64,000 nucleotides of DNA, from contig JAHEDX010000003.1 of NCBI GenBank assembly GCA_024641005.1, forward strand, positions 37,920-101,919, given 5' to 3'. The stretch comes from Acidimicrobiaceae bacterium. Lineage in GTDB: Bacteria > Actinomycetota > Acidimicrobiia > Acidimicrobiales > Ilumatobacteraceae. Positions within the stretch are counted from its first letter, which is position 1, and the number at the start of each line of letters is the position of its first letter. Below the pieces are notes generated by a model. The model was given only the letters and a program-made list of their open reading frames with translations. It was not told the DNA's origin and searched no databases. This document shows, piece after piece, positions 54,813 to 63,951 of this stretch. The position numbers and the translations under genes are program-made.

Positions 54813-56690
54813 TCAAGGGCGCTGAGAGCCGTCGAAGTATCGCTCGGCGAGGGCCCACGCGCCCACGCCACAGATGGCTCCTACCTTGCGGCCTTCGCCA
54901 TCGTCCTGGGGGATGTGAATGCCTCCGTACAGGCGCGAGATCCCTGCCTGGTCGGAGGCGTCGAAATAGGTGGCCCATTGCAGGGTGACATCGGTCGTGG
55001 GCCCTTCTTCGTGCAAGAGCTGCCCGGCATCGACGGTCCACTCGCCCAACCCTTCCGGGAAGTACGCGCTGCCGGTGATCGCGGTCAGCACCTCGGCGGC
55101 CGCACGGCTGAACGTGCTGTGGCCCGAGATGTAGCCGGCGAACGAGGGCGTGACGAAGGTGGGTCGCTGATACGGCACCCAATCGACGGCGCGGATCCAA
55201 CCGACGCCGCTCGTCTGGGTCTTCGGGTCTTCGGGAGCGCCGCGCCAGCTCAGGACAGCGATCTCGCCGACGTGAGCTGCGAGATGCTCATGGCGTTGGC
55301 CGGCGGCACTCGACTCGGCGGTCACCACCTCGATCAAACCGGGTTCGAGCGGCAGCCCCTCGGGGTCGTACGAGGGGCCCGATGGATCGCTCGACTGACC
55401 CAATCCACCCATGTACCGGATCATCGAGATCGGGCGGGTCGAGTCGTAGAAACCCTTCAGACCCCACGCTGCGATCGCCGCGTCGTGCAACGCCCCGTTG
55501 AGCACGAAATACGTCTTGACATCCCATTCGAGCGGATCCAACTCGGGGCCCTCACCGCCGAACCGGCGCTCGAAACCCGGCGCGTCCTGTACTGCGTTGG
55601 CGAGCAGGTTCCAGTGACCAGGCGGGGTCTCGGACGTGGGACCGTCCGCCCAGTACTCGGCGATCACCCGTTCGAAGTCGGCGCGTGCCACGACATTCGA
55701 TGGGTAGGGCAGTCCGGCCGCCGGGTTCTCGTCGTAGCCGTCGCCATCGTTGGTGCCGAGCGTGTTGTCGCCGAGCGATCGAGGCGAGATGTCGATCATC
55801 ACGCCATCAGCCGGGTCGAGTTCGGAGCTGTAGCGGATGACGTCGACCGCGGCGTCCTTGAACGCCTGGTCGGTCTGAGGGTCGCCGAGGTGCGGCGGAG
55901 GACCCGGATCGATCGGAGTACCGGTCGGCGACGACTCGAGAGCAAACGGAGTCACGTGGCCCCAGTGCGGGCCGATGAACGACTGCACGTTGCCGGGGAT
56001 CGGCAATCCGTTCTGCGACAGCTGCAAACCGATCGACAGTGGCTGCCAGGCGTTCGGGTCCACCATCACGGTCCCGGGGTCGGCGACGATCAGCGGAGCG
56101 TTCACCGGCCGATAGGAGTTGTCGACGTATCGCTCGTCCTCGAGTGCGCCGTCGTCGGCGCCGTAGTCGATGACGAAGCGCGCAATCCGATTACCGAGAT
56201 CGGCCGGGGAGTCACCCTCGGCCGACTCGTAGTCGGTGCGGTAGCACAGCGACGTCATGACGGCATCCAACTGTTCGGTCGCGGTCGCCAGATCGGACAC
56301 GGTCGCGTACCGCCAGAGGAGGATGCGATAGGCGGCATAGCTGATTGCCGCCTCGCGAGCTGCGGTCACGTCGCCCGCGTGGTGCTTCTCCGACACGAAA
56401 TATCCGTCTGCGCTCGGGTCGTAGGCCGCCCACGCATCCCACATCGCCGCCGACGTGTGGAACAGATTGCGTGCGTGGACCGTCGGCGCCGGAACCACTT
56501 CGCGGATCATCTCGAGCACGGTTTCGTCCCAGACCCGGGCCACGGATCTGTCTCCGAGATCTTCGCGGACACAACCCGCTACTGCGTATTCAGGGGGCTT
56601 GGTCGAGCAGGCAGGCAGAACGGTCACGATCATGGCCGCAGCGACCAGCTTCGCCGCCGCGCCTCGAGCGCGAAATGCAGTGCCAGCCAT
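54813..56690 (-). CDS. Vanadium-dependent haloperoxidase-like lipoprotein (PAP2 superfamily)
   Basis: A 625-aa exported protein with lipobox LPAC (Cys28). The C-terminal half has the vanadate/phosphate pocket of vanadium haloperoxidases: Lys412 and Arg419-Pro420 in KGFYDSTRP, Ser522-Gly-His524-Ser in SGHS, and Arg586 with His592 (SRLYGGIHIPQDD), the vanadate-linking His. All key residues are intact. It could oxidise halides with H2O2 or be a phosphatase relative; sequence alone does not say which. The N-terminal helical domain (about 40-250) resembles bacterial homologues. It is 51 bp from and divergent to an FG-GAP/UnbV protein gene. Confidence 0.88.
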   Translation of the reverse strand: MAGTAFRARGAAAKLVAAAMIVTVLPACSTKPPEYAVAGCVREDLGDRSVARVWDETVLEMIREVVPAPTVHARNLFHTSAAMWDAWAAYDPSADGYFVSEKHHAGDVTAAREAAISYAAYRILLWRYATVSDLATATEQLDAVMTSLCYRTDYESAEGDSPADLGNRIARFVIDYGADDGALEDERYVDNSYRPVNAPLIVADPGTVMVDPNAWQPLSIGLQLSQNGLPIPGNVQSFIGPHWGHVTPFALESSPTGTPIDPGPPPHLGDPQTDQAFKDAAVDVIRYSSELDPADGVMIDISPRSLGDNTLGTNDGDGYDENPAAGLPYPSNVVARADFERVIAEYWADGPTSETPPGHWNLLANAVQDAPGFERRFGGEGPELDPLEWDVKTYFVLNGALHDAAIAAWGLKGFYDSTRPISMIRYMGGLGQSSDPSGPSYDPEGLPLEPGLIEVVTAESSAAGQRHEHLAAHVGEIAVLSWRGAPEDPKTQTSGVGWIRAVDWVPYQRPTFVTPSFAGYISGHSTFSRAAAEVLTAITGSAYFPEGLGEWTVDAGQLLHEEGPTTDVTLQWATYFDASDQAGISRLYGGIHIPQDDGEGRKVGAICGVGAWALAERYFDGSQRP

Positions 56691-56741
56691 CAGTACCCGA
56701 AGCTATCTCTCGCGGCTGCCCACGTGTGATTCAATCGATTC

Positions 56742-58439
56742 GTGCCCGACGACCCGGCAACAGCCGTCACCGCCCAGTCACAGCGCTCCGAGCCATCGCT
56801 GCTTCGCTGGTGGATACTCGGTCTGGGCACCGCCGCCCTGCTCACCGTCGGCATTGTCGTGGCGCGTTCGTTCTTGCACGAGGGCTCAGCATCGGGCGTC
56901 CAGGAGGCTGACGCTGCGCCGCGCTTCGTGGACGACACCACGACTGCCGGCGTCGACCACAGCTACGACGGCGAGTTCGAGTTCTTCGTCGGGGGCGGCG
57001 TGGCGGCGTTCGACTGCAACGACGACGGGCGCGCCGAGCTGTACCTCGCAGGCGGAAGCGGCGCCGCCGCCTTGTACCGCAACGAGAGTCCCATCGGAGG
57101 AGCACTCCGATTCACCCAGCAGCCCTCGCCCGTCACTGACCTCACCTCGGTCACGGGCGCGTATCCCCTCGACATCGACAGTGACGGCACGACCGACCTC
57201 GCCGTGCTCCGGCTCGGCGGCAACGCCATCCTGCGCGGGCTCGGCGACTGCCGGTTCGAGGAGGCGAACGACCTGTTCGGAATCGATGCAGGTGACAGTT
57301 GGACGACTGCGTTCAGCGCGAGCTGGGAAGGGTCCAACGAACTGCCGACCGTCGCGTTCGGGAACTATCTCGTGCCCGACACGACCGACTGTGACCAGAG
57401 CCAACTCGTGCGTCCCGGCCCCAGCGGGTCACAGTACGGAGCGCCGCTGCCGCTCGACCCCGGCTACTGCACCTTGTCGATGCTGTTCAGCGACTGGGGG
57501 CGGTCCGGCCGACGCGATCTTCGAATGGCGAACGACCGGCACTACTACGTCGGGGGCCAGGAACAGCTGTGGCGGATAGCCGAGGGCGAGCCACCATCCG
57601 AATACACCGAGGCCGAGGGGTGGCTTCCACTGCAGATCTGGGGCATGGGCATCGCGAGCCGTGACCTGACGGGCGACGGATACCCCGAGGTGTTCATCAC
57701 CAGCCAGGCCGACAACAAACTCCAGACGCTCGCAGGAGGCCCTGACGAGCCGACCTACCGCGACATCGCACTGCGAAGCGGCGCCACCACGCAACGCCCG
57801 TTCACCGGTGGGGACGTCCTGCCCTCGACGGCCTGGCATCCCGAGTTCGCCGACGTCAACAATGACGGCATCGTCGACCTGTTCATCTCGAAGGGCAACG
57901 TCGAGGCGCAGCCCGACTTCGCTGCCAAGGACCCGGACAACCTGTTGATCGGTCAGGTGGACGGCACGTTCGAGGAGGGTGCCGAAGCGGCTGGCATGGT
58001 TACCTTCCAGCGTTCGCGCGGTGCTGCGCTGGTCGACCTCAATCTCGACGGGATGCTCGACCTCGTCGTGGTCCATCGACGCGAGAACGTCACGCTGTGG
58101 CGAAACGTCGGCAGCGGCGACGCCGATCAAGCTGCACCCGTCGGCAAGTGGCTCGAAATACAGCTCCAGCAACCGGCGCCCAACGTCGACGCTGTCGGCG
58201 CGTGGCTCGATGTGCGGGTCGGCGATCGAACCACCACACGTGAGATCACGGTCGGCGGTGGGCACGCCGGCGGTCAGAGCGGATGGCTCCACGTCGGCCT
58301 CGGCGACGCCGATCGCGCCGACGTTCGCGTGCACTGGCCGAACGGCGATATCGGGCCGTGGATGACCGTCGACGCCGACCAGTTCGTCACGATCACCCGA
58401 GGTTCGACCGAGCCCGATCGCTGGGTGCCGGACGAATAG
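56742..58439 (+). CDS. FG-GAP/VCBS beta-propeller protein with ASPIC/UnbV domain
   Basis: A 565-aa protein anchored by one N-terminal helix (about 22-43) with the rest outside the membrane. At least five calcium-binding DxDxDG-like loops mark FG-GAP/VCBS repeats: FDCNDDGRAEL, IDSDGTTDL, LTGDGYPEV, VNNDGIVDL and LNLDGMLDL. The C-terminus (about 465-545; WLDVRVGDRTTTREITVGG, GWLHVGLG) is an ASPIC/UnbV domain. GTG start at 56742. Divergent from a haloperoxidase-like gene, with which UnbV proteins are repeatedly associated (family-level impression, unverified here). Confidence 0.85.
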   Translation: MPDDPATAVTAQSQRSEPSLLRWWILGLGTAALLTVGIVVARSFLHEGSASGVQEADAAPRFVDDTTTAGVDHSYDGEFEFFVGGGVAAFDCNDDGRAELYLAGGSGAAALYRNESPIGGALRFTQQPSPVTDLTSVTGAYPLDIDSDGTTDLAVLRLGGNAILRGLGDCRFEEANDLFGIDAGDSWTTAFSASWEGSNELPTVAFGNYLVPDTTDCDQSQLVRPGPSGSQYGAPLPLDPGYCTLSMLFSDWGRSGRRDLRMANDRHYYVGGQEQLWRIAEGEPPSEYTEAEGWLPLQIWGMGIASRDLTGDGYPEVFITSQADNKLQTLAGGPDEPTYRDIALRSGATTQRPFTGGDVLPSTAWHPEFADVNNDGIVDLFISKGNVEAQPDFAAKDPDNLLIGQVDGTFEEGAEAAGMVTFQRSRGAALVDLNLDGMLDLVVVHRRENVTLWRNVGSGDADQAAPVGKWLEIQLQQPAPNVDAVGAWLDVRVGDRTTTREITVGGGHAGGQSGWLHVGLGDADRADVRVHWPNGDIGPWMTVDADQFVTITRGSTEPDRWVPDE

Positions 58440-59009
58440 TCAGCGGAAGTTCTCGAAGTAGCGACTCGGTGTCGGGCCGCGCTGTCCCTGATACTTCGAG
58501 CCGCTGGCACCCTGGCCGTACGGCCGGTCTGCCGCACTCGTCATCATCATGAAGCTGACCTGGCCGATCTTCATGCCCGGGTAGAGCGTGATCGGCAGGC
58601 TCGCCACATTGGCCAGCTCGAGTGTGATGTGCCCGTCGAAGCCGGCATCGATGAAGCCCGCCGTCGAGTGGATGAGCAGGCCGAGCCGGCCGAGTGAGCT
58701 CTTGCCCTCGACCCGACCGACCAGATCGTCGGGCACCGCGACCCGCTCGAGCGTCGACCCCAACACGAACTCGCCGGGATGCAGCATGAACGCCTCGGAG
58801 CCGTCGCTGGGGATCTCGACCAACTCGGTGAGATCCGTCTGGTCACGCTTGACGTCGATCACCGCAGAGGTGTGGTTGCGGAACACACGGAACAGGTGGG
58901 AGATGCGAACATCGATCGACGACGGTTGGATGAGCGACTCGTCGAGCGGGTCGATCACTATGCGTCCCGCGGCGAGCTGTTCACGGATGGTTCGGTCCGA
59001 GAGGATCAC
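58440..59009 (-). CDS. dcd: dCTP deaminase (probably bifunctional deaminase/dUTPase)
   Basis: Makes dUMP precursors from dCTP. The 189-aa length and the GTG start ([12 protein letters not shown]) match the family. The active-site strand [21 protein letters not shown] resembles the mycobacterial bifunctional DCD-DUT form, which goes directly to dUMP. The conserved SSLGRLGLL and the C-terminal lid [14 protein letters not shown] are present. It abuts the UnbV gene tail to tail (stop codons adjacent) and is divergent from the PaiB-like gene 46 bp away. Confidence 0.94.
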   Translation of the reverse strand: MILSDRTIREQLAAGRIVIDPLDESLIQPSSIDVRISHLFRVFRNHTSAVIDVKRDQTDLTELVEIPSDGSEAFMLHPGEFVLGSTLERVAVPDDLVGRVEGKSSLGRLGLLIHSTAGFIDAGFDGHITLELANVASLPITLYPGMKIGQVSFMMMTSAADRPYGQGASGSKYQGQRGPTPSRYFENFR

Positions 59010-59055
59010 GATCCGCAACGTTAGTGAATCGCGGGGAGTTGTACGTTGGGCGACC

Positions 59056-59676
59056 ATGTACCTGCCACGGCATTTCACCGAAGACGACGGCGCCGCGGCG
59101 GTCGCCATGGCGCGGGAGGCCGGCTTCGGACATCTGGTGCTGGGCACTGCGGATGGTTTCTCCTCGACCCCCATGCCGTTCGTCATCAGCGACGACGGCG
59201 CGCAGGTGCGCGGCCATCTCGCCCGCCCGAACGCGATCTGGCAGCTTGCGCCGTGCGAGGCAATATTGATCGTGCCGGTGAGCGACTCGTATATCTCGCC
59301 GAGCTGGTATCCGTCGAAGGCCGAACACGGCAAGGTCGTGCCCACCTGGAACTACGAGGTCGTGCATCTCCATGGCCGTCTGGTCGCTCACGACGACAGC
59401 GAATGGACCGGACAGATGGTTCGGGACCTGACCGAGTTGAACGAGTCGACGATGCCTCGGCCGTGGTCGGTCGACGACGCGCCGGTCGATTACGTCGACC
59501 AGCTCATGCGGGGCATCGTGGGGGTCGAGCTCGAGGTGGTCCGGATCGAAGCGAAGCGCAAGCTCAGCCAGAACAAGACCGACGTGGAGCGAGCAGGGGT
59601 CCTCGCAGGACTGCTCGACAGCGCTCGACGTGGTGCAGCCGAGCTCGCGATGGCGGTGCGTTCGACACTTCGCTGA
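59056..59676 (+). CDS. PaiB-like FMN-binding protein
   Basis: A 206-aa protein of the FMN-binding split-barrel family named after Bacillus PaiB. Diagnostic are the N-terminal [11 protein letters not shown], the loop [13 protein letters not shown] and [15 protein letters not shown]. PaiB regulates sporulation and protease genes in Bacillus; in other bacteria members may be flavin- or heme-handling. No function is asserted here. It ends in a basic C-terminal helix. Confidence 0.88.
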   Translation: MYLPRHFTEDDGAAAVAMAREAGFGHLVLGTADGFSSTPMPFVISDDGAQVRGHLARPNAIWQLAPCEAILIVPVSDSYISPSWYPSKAEHGKVVPTWNYEVVHLHGRLVAHDDSEWTGQMVRDLTELNESTMPRPWSVDDAPVDYVDQLMRGIVGVELEVVRIEAKRKLSQNKTDVERAGVLAGLLDSARRGAAELAMAVRSTLR

Positions 59677-59777
59677 CAGCGGACCATTCGGCCCTGTTCA
59701 TCGGGCTGCGCTCGCGGTACATTCCAAATGGCGATGAGTTCTTCTGTCGCGTGAGTCCTTCCATAGGGAGCTGCGTG

Positions 59778-60644
59778 ATGAGCGATGTGAGCGGTCCAGC
59801 GGGCGGCGAACGGCGGTGGCGGAACACGACCTTGTCGGTGATCGCGGTGGCAGCCGCGGTGATTGCGGTCGTCGCAGTGGTCTTGCTGGTCGACGTGCTG
59901 CGCGGTTCCGACGAGATCTCGGCACCGACCACACCGACCACGCTCACCCCTGCGACATCCGCCGTGTCGACGACGAGCGCACCCGCCTCGACGACCGAGC
60001 CTCCGACGACGGTCGCCCCCACGACTGTTGCGCCGACCTCGATGCCGTCCACGACGGTTCCGGTGACGACGGTTCCCGTCCCGCCCGTCGAGCAACTCGA
60101 CCACGCGATCTACCCGACGTCCGCGATGGATGTCAGGTTCGATGATCCCGTCGAGGTGGCCCGCGCGTTCGCGTCGTCGTTCGTCGGGTTCTCGAATCCG
60201 GTGGTCGGCGAGTTCATGGCGGGCGACAACCGGTCGGGCGAGGTCGAGGTCATGGCGGGCGGGACCGGACCGGTGACGACGGTCTTCGTTCGCCAACTCG
60301 GGCCGGATGACTCGTGGTTCGTGATCGGCTCGGCGACCGAGAACATCGTCGTCGACGAGCCCGAGGCTCTGGCCGTGATCGAGAGCCCGCTCACGGTGAG
60401 CGGCCAGGCGCGAGCGTTCGAAGGCAACGTGGCCGTCGAGATCCGGGCCGATGATCTCGCCGAGGCACTGTTCACGGGCAACGTGATCGGCAGCGGCGAC
60501 GATCAACTCGGCGCGTTCGAGTCGGTGTTCGAGTTCGAGCATCCGACGACCGGTGGGGGTTCGATCCTGTTCATCACCTACAGCCCGAAGGACGGCACCG
60601 TGCTGGAAGTCGGGGCGCTTCGGGTGTTCTTCGACTCACCGTGA
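59778..60644 (+). CDS. Membrane-anchored Thr-rich protein with Gmad2-like domain
   Basis: A 288-aa protein. One N-terminal helix (about 20-43), a Thr/Pro/Ala-rich linker (about 50-105) with repeated TTVAPTTVAPTS-type units, then a mixed domain (about 108-200) and a C-terminal Gmad2-type immunoglobulin-like domain (about 205-285; ESPLTVSGQARAFEGNVAVE, then SILFITYSPKDG). The ATG has AGGGAG 9 nt upstream. It is predicted to face the outside; the function is unknown. It ends 26 bp before tRNA-Gly. Confidence 0.8.
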   Translation: MSDVSGPAGGERRWRNTTLSVIAVAAAVIAVVAVVLLVDVLRGSDEISAPTTPTTLTPATSAVSTTSAPASTTEPPTTVAPTTVAPTSMPSTTVPVTTVPVPPVEQLDHAIYPTSAMDVRFDDPVEVARAFASSFVGFSNPVVGEFMAGDNRSGEVEVMAGGTGPVTTVFVRQLGPDDSWFVIGSATENIVVDEPEALAVIESPLTVSGQARAFEGNVAVEIRADDLAEALFTGNVIGSGDDQLGAFESVFEFEHPTTGGGSILFITYSPKDGTVLEVGALRVFFDSP

Positions 60645-60670
60645 TCCGCGGCGCTATCCTGGGCGCCTCT

Positions 60671-60741
60671 GCGGATGTAGTTCAATGGCAGAACATCAGC
60701 TTCCCAAGCTGAATACGGGGGTTCGATTCCCCTCATCCGCT
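60671..60741 (+). tRNA. tRNA-Gly (anticodon CCC)
   Basis: A 71-nt cloverleaf on the plus strand. Acceptor arms GCGGATG/CATCCGC pair, anticodon stem TCAGC/GCTGA encloses loop TTCCCAA with CCC, and the T arm contains GGTTCGATTCC. Discriminator T; CCA not encoded. No terminator hairpin is seen in the following 150 bp. Confidence 0.95.
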
Positions 60742-61303
60742 CGAAAAACACCTGGTAGATGGCAGTTTCTGAGGTCTGCTCGCATTGGGCGGGGAGTCGG
60801 CGTGCCTTACCCGTGAGCCACGCCAGCCGATCTTCCGCCGCCGATTCTCCGGTTCGGAGCGCACCGGTGTCAGAGCAAATCGCCGAGTCAGCGAATCGTG
60901 AGCGTACGACAGGCCGAGTGTTCTCAGCCTGATTCGAGGATGTTCCTGAGGCTCCCGCGAGACCTCGGTGCTGCTCCTGGCCGGGATTGCGGGTCGTGGA
61001 ACAGGGATCGTCGACGAGCCGTTCCAGCTCCTGAACGGCGTACTGATGGGGTCGGTGTCGACGGTGAGCAGCTGGCCGAGGTCGGGCCGCGTGCGGTACT
61101 CGGTGAACGGGCGCTACTGGAGGGTGGAACCTGAACCGCGCCTGTTCGCGCAGCGACCGAGTGCGAGGTCGCCGCGGTGCCAGCAGACCGGGTCGACCCC
61201 GACGAACTCGCCGCACTCGCCGAGGACCATCGCTGCGAGCAATCGGTGCAGTAGCCCCTCCGGCCAGACCCCGGCCCCGACTGCCGCAACTTCGGAAAAT
61301 CGA
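60742..61303. other. 562-bp region without a supported gene
   Basis: This stretch lies between tRNA-Gly and the sulfatase. No open frame in it shows a recognisable domain. One plus-strand frame (about 60960-61248) has protein-like composition (for example VDPDELAALAEDH) but is interrupted by stop codons, so it may be a decayed gene. An imperfect hairpin (CAGGCCGAG / CTCAGCCTG) sits at about 60911-60931. Confidence 0.6.
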
Positions 61304-63661
61304 CTACTGAATTCCCATTGCGACGCGCATGCGGTCTTCGCCGGAGATGTAGTGATCAGCATCGTTGGCATCGTCGCCGATGTCGATCTGTACCCAGTTG
61401 ACTTCGCCGTGGAATCGGTTGCCGGAGGCGTGGTACTCGGTGGTGACGGGAGATCCCGCCTCGCATCCGATGTCGAGGGTCTCGTCGGCTGAGAAGACGA
61501 ACGGCTCTGTCATGTCGACGCGGCCGGACCCAATGGGAGTTCCGTCGATGAACAACGTCGCCGTTCCGCCCTTGGCAATTCCACCACCGTCGTAGTCGAA
61601 CTCCATGCGCACCTGGTGGGCGCCGACCTCGAGTTGCTGGTCACCGCGGATGTAGTAGCGATGGACGCCGTAGAAGTTGTAGCAGTACGTGGGTTTGCCG
61701 TCATTGAGGTACAGGCTCCAGCCACCCGACACGCCGCCTTGGGCGACGATCACTCCTGCTGCGCCGTCTGGCCCCACCACCACGTCGGCGGTGATGGCGT
61801 GGCTCATGTTCTTGAAGTTGACGATCGAGCTTTCTGTCATTCTCCCCATGCCACCGAACAGCAGTTGACGGTTGCCCTTGATGAGCTGGGGCCGTCCGGC
61901 GATCTGGGGGTTGGCCCTCTCGGCCATTCGGTCGTCAAGGGGCAGCACGTTGTAGCGGACCGCTTCGATCAACCAGAGTCGCTGCAGCTCGCGCAGTTTT
62001 TCCGGATGTTGCTCGGCGAGGTTGACAGCCTGGGTCCAGTCCGTCGTGGTGTCGTACAACTCCCACACGTCATCGTCGAAGTCCGGCAATGCGGCCTGTC
62101 CGGTCTCCCACGGAATGCGATGCTGCGTGACCGCCGTCCACCCCTGGTGGTAGATACCCCGGTTACCCATCATCTCGAAGTACTGCGTCGGGTGGCGATC
62201 CGTGGCGGTGGCATCATCGAACGAATAGCGCATGCTGACGCCCTCGATCGGGTGCTGCGCGACACCGTTGACCGACAAAGGGTGCGGCAGGCCGGCAACG
62301 TCCAGCACGGTCGGCGCGAGGTCGATCACGTGATGGAATTGATGGCGAAGCTCACCGCGGGCTTGGAAGCCATCGGGCCAATGCACGATCGTGCCGTTGC
62401 GGGTGCCGCCGAAGTGCGACGCCACCTGCTTGGTCCACTGGTACGGCGTGTTCATCGCGTGCGCCCAACCAACGGCGTAGTGGTTGTAGGCGGTGGGCCC
62501 GCCGAACTCAGGGAGCTTCTCGGTGAGAAATTCTGCCGTCTCGATGTCGGCGAAGCCAGTAAGCGGCGCCATCTCGTTGAAAGCACCCTGCAGCGAGCCT
62601 TCCGCCGAGGCGCCGTTGTCACCGATGATGTAGTAGATGACGGTGTCGCCGAGTATTTCGAGTTCCTCGAGCGTGTCGATCACCCGCCCCAAGTGGTGAT
62701 CCGTGTGCTCGAGGAAGCCAGCGTAGATCTCCATCTGACGCGCGAGCACGGGCTTCATCTCGTCGCTGATCTCGTCCCAAGCGGGTATGCCGTTGTTCCG
62801 TTCGGTGAGCAGCGCGTCGGCGGGGACGACCCCCAGTTGCTTCTGGCGCGCGAACGTCTCTTCGCGAAGTGCATCCCATCCTGCATCGAAACGACCCGCA
62901 TACTTGTCGGACCACGCCGGTGGCACGTGATGGGGTGCGTGCGTGGCGCCTGGGGCCCAATAGATGAAGAACGGCTTGTCGGGTGTCAACGACTTCTGCG
63001 ACTGGATCCACTTGATCGACTTGGTGGTCATGTCCTCGGTGAAGTGATACCCGTCCTCGGGAGTCGACGGGGGCTCGACGGGTGTCGTGCCTTCATAGAT
63101 CGCCGGGTAGTACTGGTTGGTCTCGCCGCCGATGAAGCCATAGAAATACTCGAAGCCACTGCCGGTCGGCCACTGGTCGAACGGGCCCATCGCGCTGTTG
63201 TGCCACACGGGCACCTCATGGCATTTGCCGAACTGCGCGGTCGAGTAGCCATTCAGCTTCAGGGTCTCCGGCAATGTTGCCTTCGTGTTTGGCCGTACAG
63301 AGCTGTTTCCTGGGGCGGAAGTGGCGAGCTCGGTGATGTTGCCCATACCGACCGAGTGGTGGTTCCGACCCGTCAGCAGCGCCTGTCGTGTCGGCGCACA
63401 CAACGCGGTCGTGTGGAACCGGGTGTACTTCAAACCGCCTGCGGCGAGGCGCTCGGCCGTGGGCGTGTGGCACGGCCCCCCGAACGCTGACGTGGCCCCA
63501 AAACCGACGTCATCGAGCAGCACGACGAGCACGTTCGGCGCGCCCTTCGGCGGACGCAGCGGCACGATCGGGTCGAACGATGTTGCGGGGTCCTTGGCGT
63601 CGTAGGTGATCAACCTCGTCGTGTCTCGATGTGGAATCGGAAGTACTTCGCGGCCCGCCAT
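61304..63661 (-). CDS. Type I (formylglycine) sulfatase, arylsulfatase-like
   Basis: Large alkaline-phosphatase-fold sulfatase of 785 aa. The formylglycine motif is CAPTRQALLTGR (Cys88, Pro90, Arg92), so Cys88 needs oxidation by a formylglycine-generating enzyme. Other active-site parts are visible: Asp50-Asp51 (LLDDVGFG), Lys146-x-His148, His241 in THAPHH and Asp348-Asn349 in IGDNGAS. A C-terminal beta-rich domain (about 600-785; VVVGPDGAAGVIVAQGG, MEFDYDGGGIAKGGTATLFI) follows. No signal peptide, so it is probably cytosolic or exported otherwise. Substrate unknown. Confidence 0.92.
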   Translation of the reverse strand: MAGREVLPIPHRDTTRLITYDAKDPATSFDPIVPLRPPKGAPNVLVVLLDDVGFGATSAFGGPCHTPTAERLAAGGLKYTRFHTTALCAPTRQALLTGRNHHSVGMGNITELATSAPGNSSVRPNTKATLPETLKLNGYSTAQFGKCHEVPVWHNSAMGPFDQWPTGSGFEYFYGFIGGETNQYYPAIYEGTTPVEPPSTPEDGYHFTEDMTTKSIKWIQSQKSLTPDKPFFIYWAPGATHAPHHVPPAWSDKYAGRFDAGWDALREETFARQKQLGVVPADALLTERNNGIPAWDEISDEMKPVLARQMEIYAGFLEHTDHHLGRVIDTLEELEILGDTVIYYIIGDNGASAEGSLQGAFNEMAPLTGFADIETAEFLTEKLPEFGGPTAYNHYAVGWAHAMNTPYQWTKQVASHFGGTRNGTIVHWPDGFQARGELRHQFHHVIDLAPTVLDVAGLPHPLSVNGVAQHPIEGVSMRYSFDDATATDRHPTQYFEMMGNRGIYHQGWTAVTQHRIPWETGQAALPDFDDDVWELYDTTTDWTQAVNLAEQHPEKLRELQRLWLIEAVRYNVLPLDDRMAERANPQIAGRPQLIKGNRQLLFGGMGRMTESSIVNFKNMSHAITADVVVGPDGAAGVIVAQGGVSGGWSLYLNDGKPTYCYNFYGVHRYYIRGDQQLEVGAHQVRMEFDYDGGGIAKGGTATLFIDGTPIGSGRVDMTEPFVFSADETLDIGCEAGSPVTTEYHASGNRFHGEVNWVQIDIGDDANDADHYISGEDRMRVAMGIQ

Positions 63662-63795
63662 AGCGTCATCCTTCTAGATCAAGCCGGGTTGGAGCACCGG
63701 GTGTCGAACTTGATGACACCCGCGAATGGCTCGGTCGTTGTGACATTCTTCAATCCCGGTGTGCATCACCTGATACACAGCTCAGACAATACAGC

Positions 63796-63951
63796 TCACC
63801 GACCGAGTTGGGTCTCGCCCTCATCGAGTGATCGCGCCACCCGGAAGCCGATGTTGCGGGTAGCGCTGTCCGGGGTATTCGCGCTGCGCGCGACGACTCG
63901 ATAGCTGCTGGTCAGAGCCGGGATTCGCGGGATGAGTCGTCGCTCCTGTTC
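63796..63951 (-). pseudogene. C-terminal remnant of a formylglycine-generating enzyme (SUMF1/FGE)
   Basis: On the minus strand, 135 bp before the sulfatase start, an open stretch ends at a TGA (63796-63798). It includes YRVVARSANTPDSATRNIGF followed by RVARSLDE, closely resembling the C-terminal end of FGE (NTPDS and IGFR). An in-frame stop at 63952-63954 lies only about 50 codons upstream, and no FGE-like sequence (RGGSF) is readable in any frame to the window edge. It is most likely a truncated remnant, or the end of a frameshifted gene continuing beyond 64000. Confidence 0.6.

Noticed and set aside
60898..61248. Plus-strand frame with protein-like composition between tRNA-Gly and the sulfatase
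   Set aside because: Interrupted by stop codons at 61132 and 61246 and matches no family I can name; kept only as a possible relic.
61616..63490. Plus-strand open frame of about 620 codons antisense to the sulfatase
   Set aside because: No domain signature, and the sulfatase frame has all its active-site residues.
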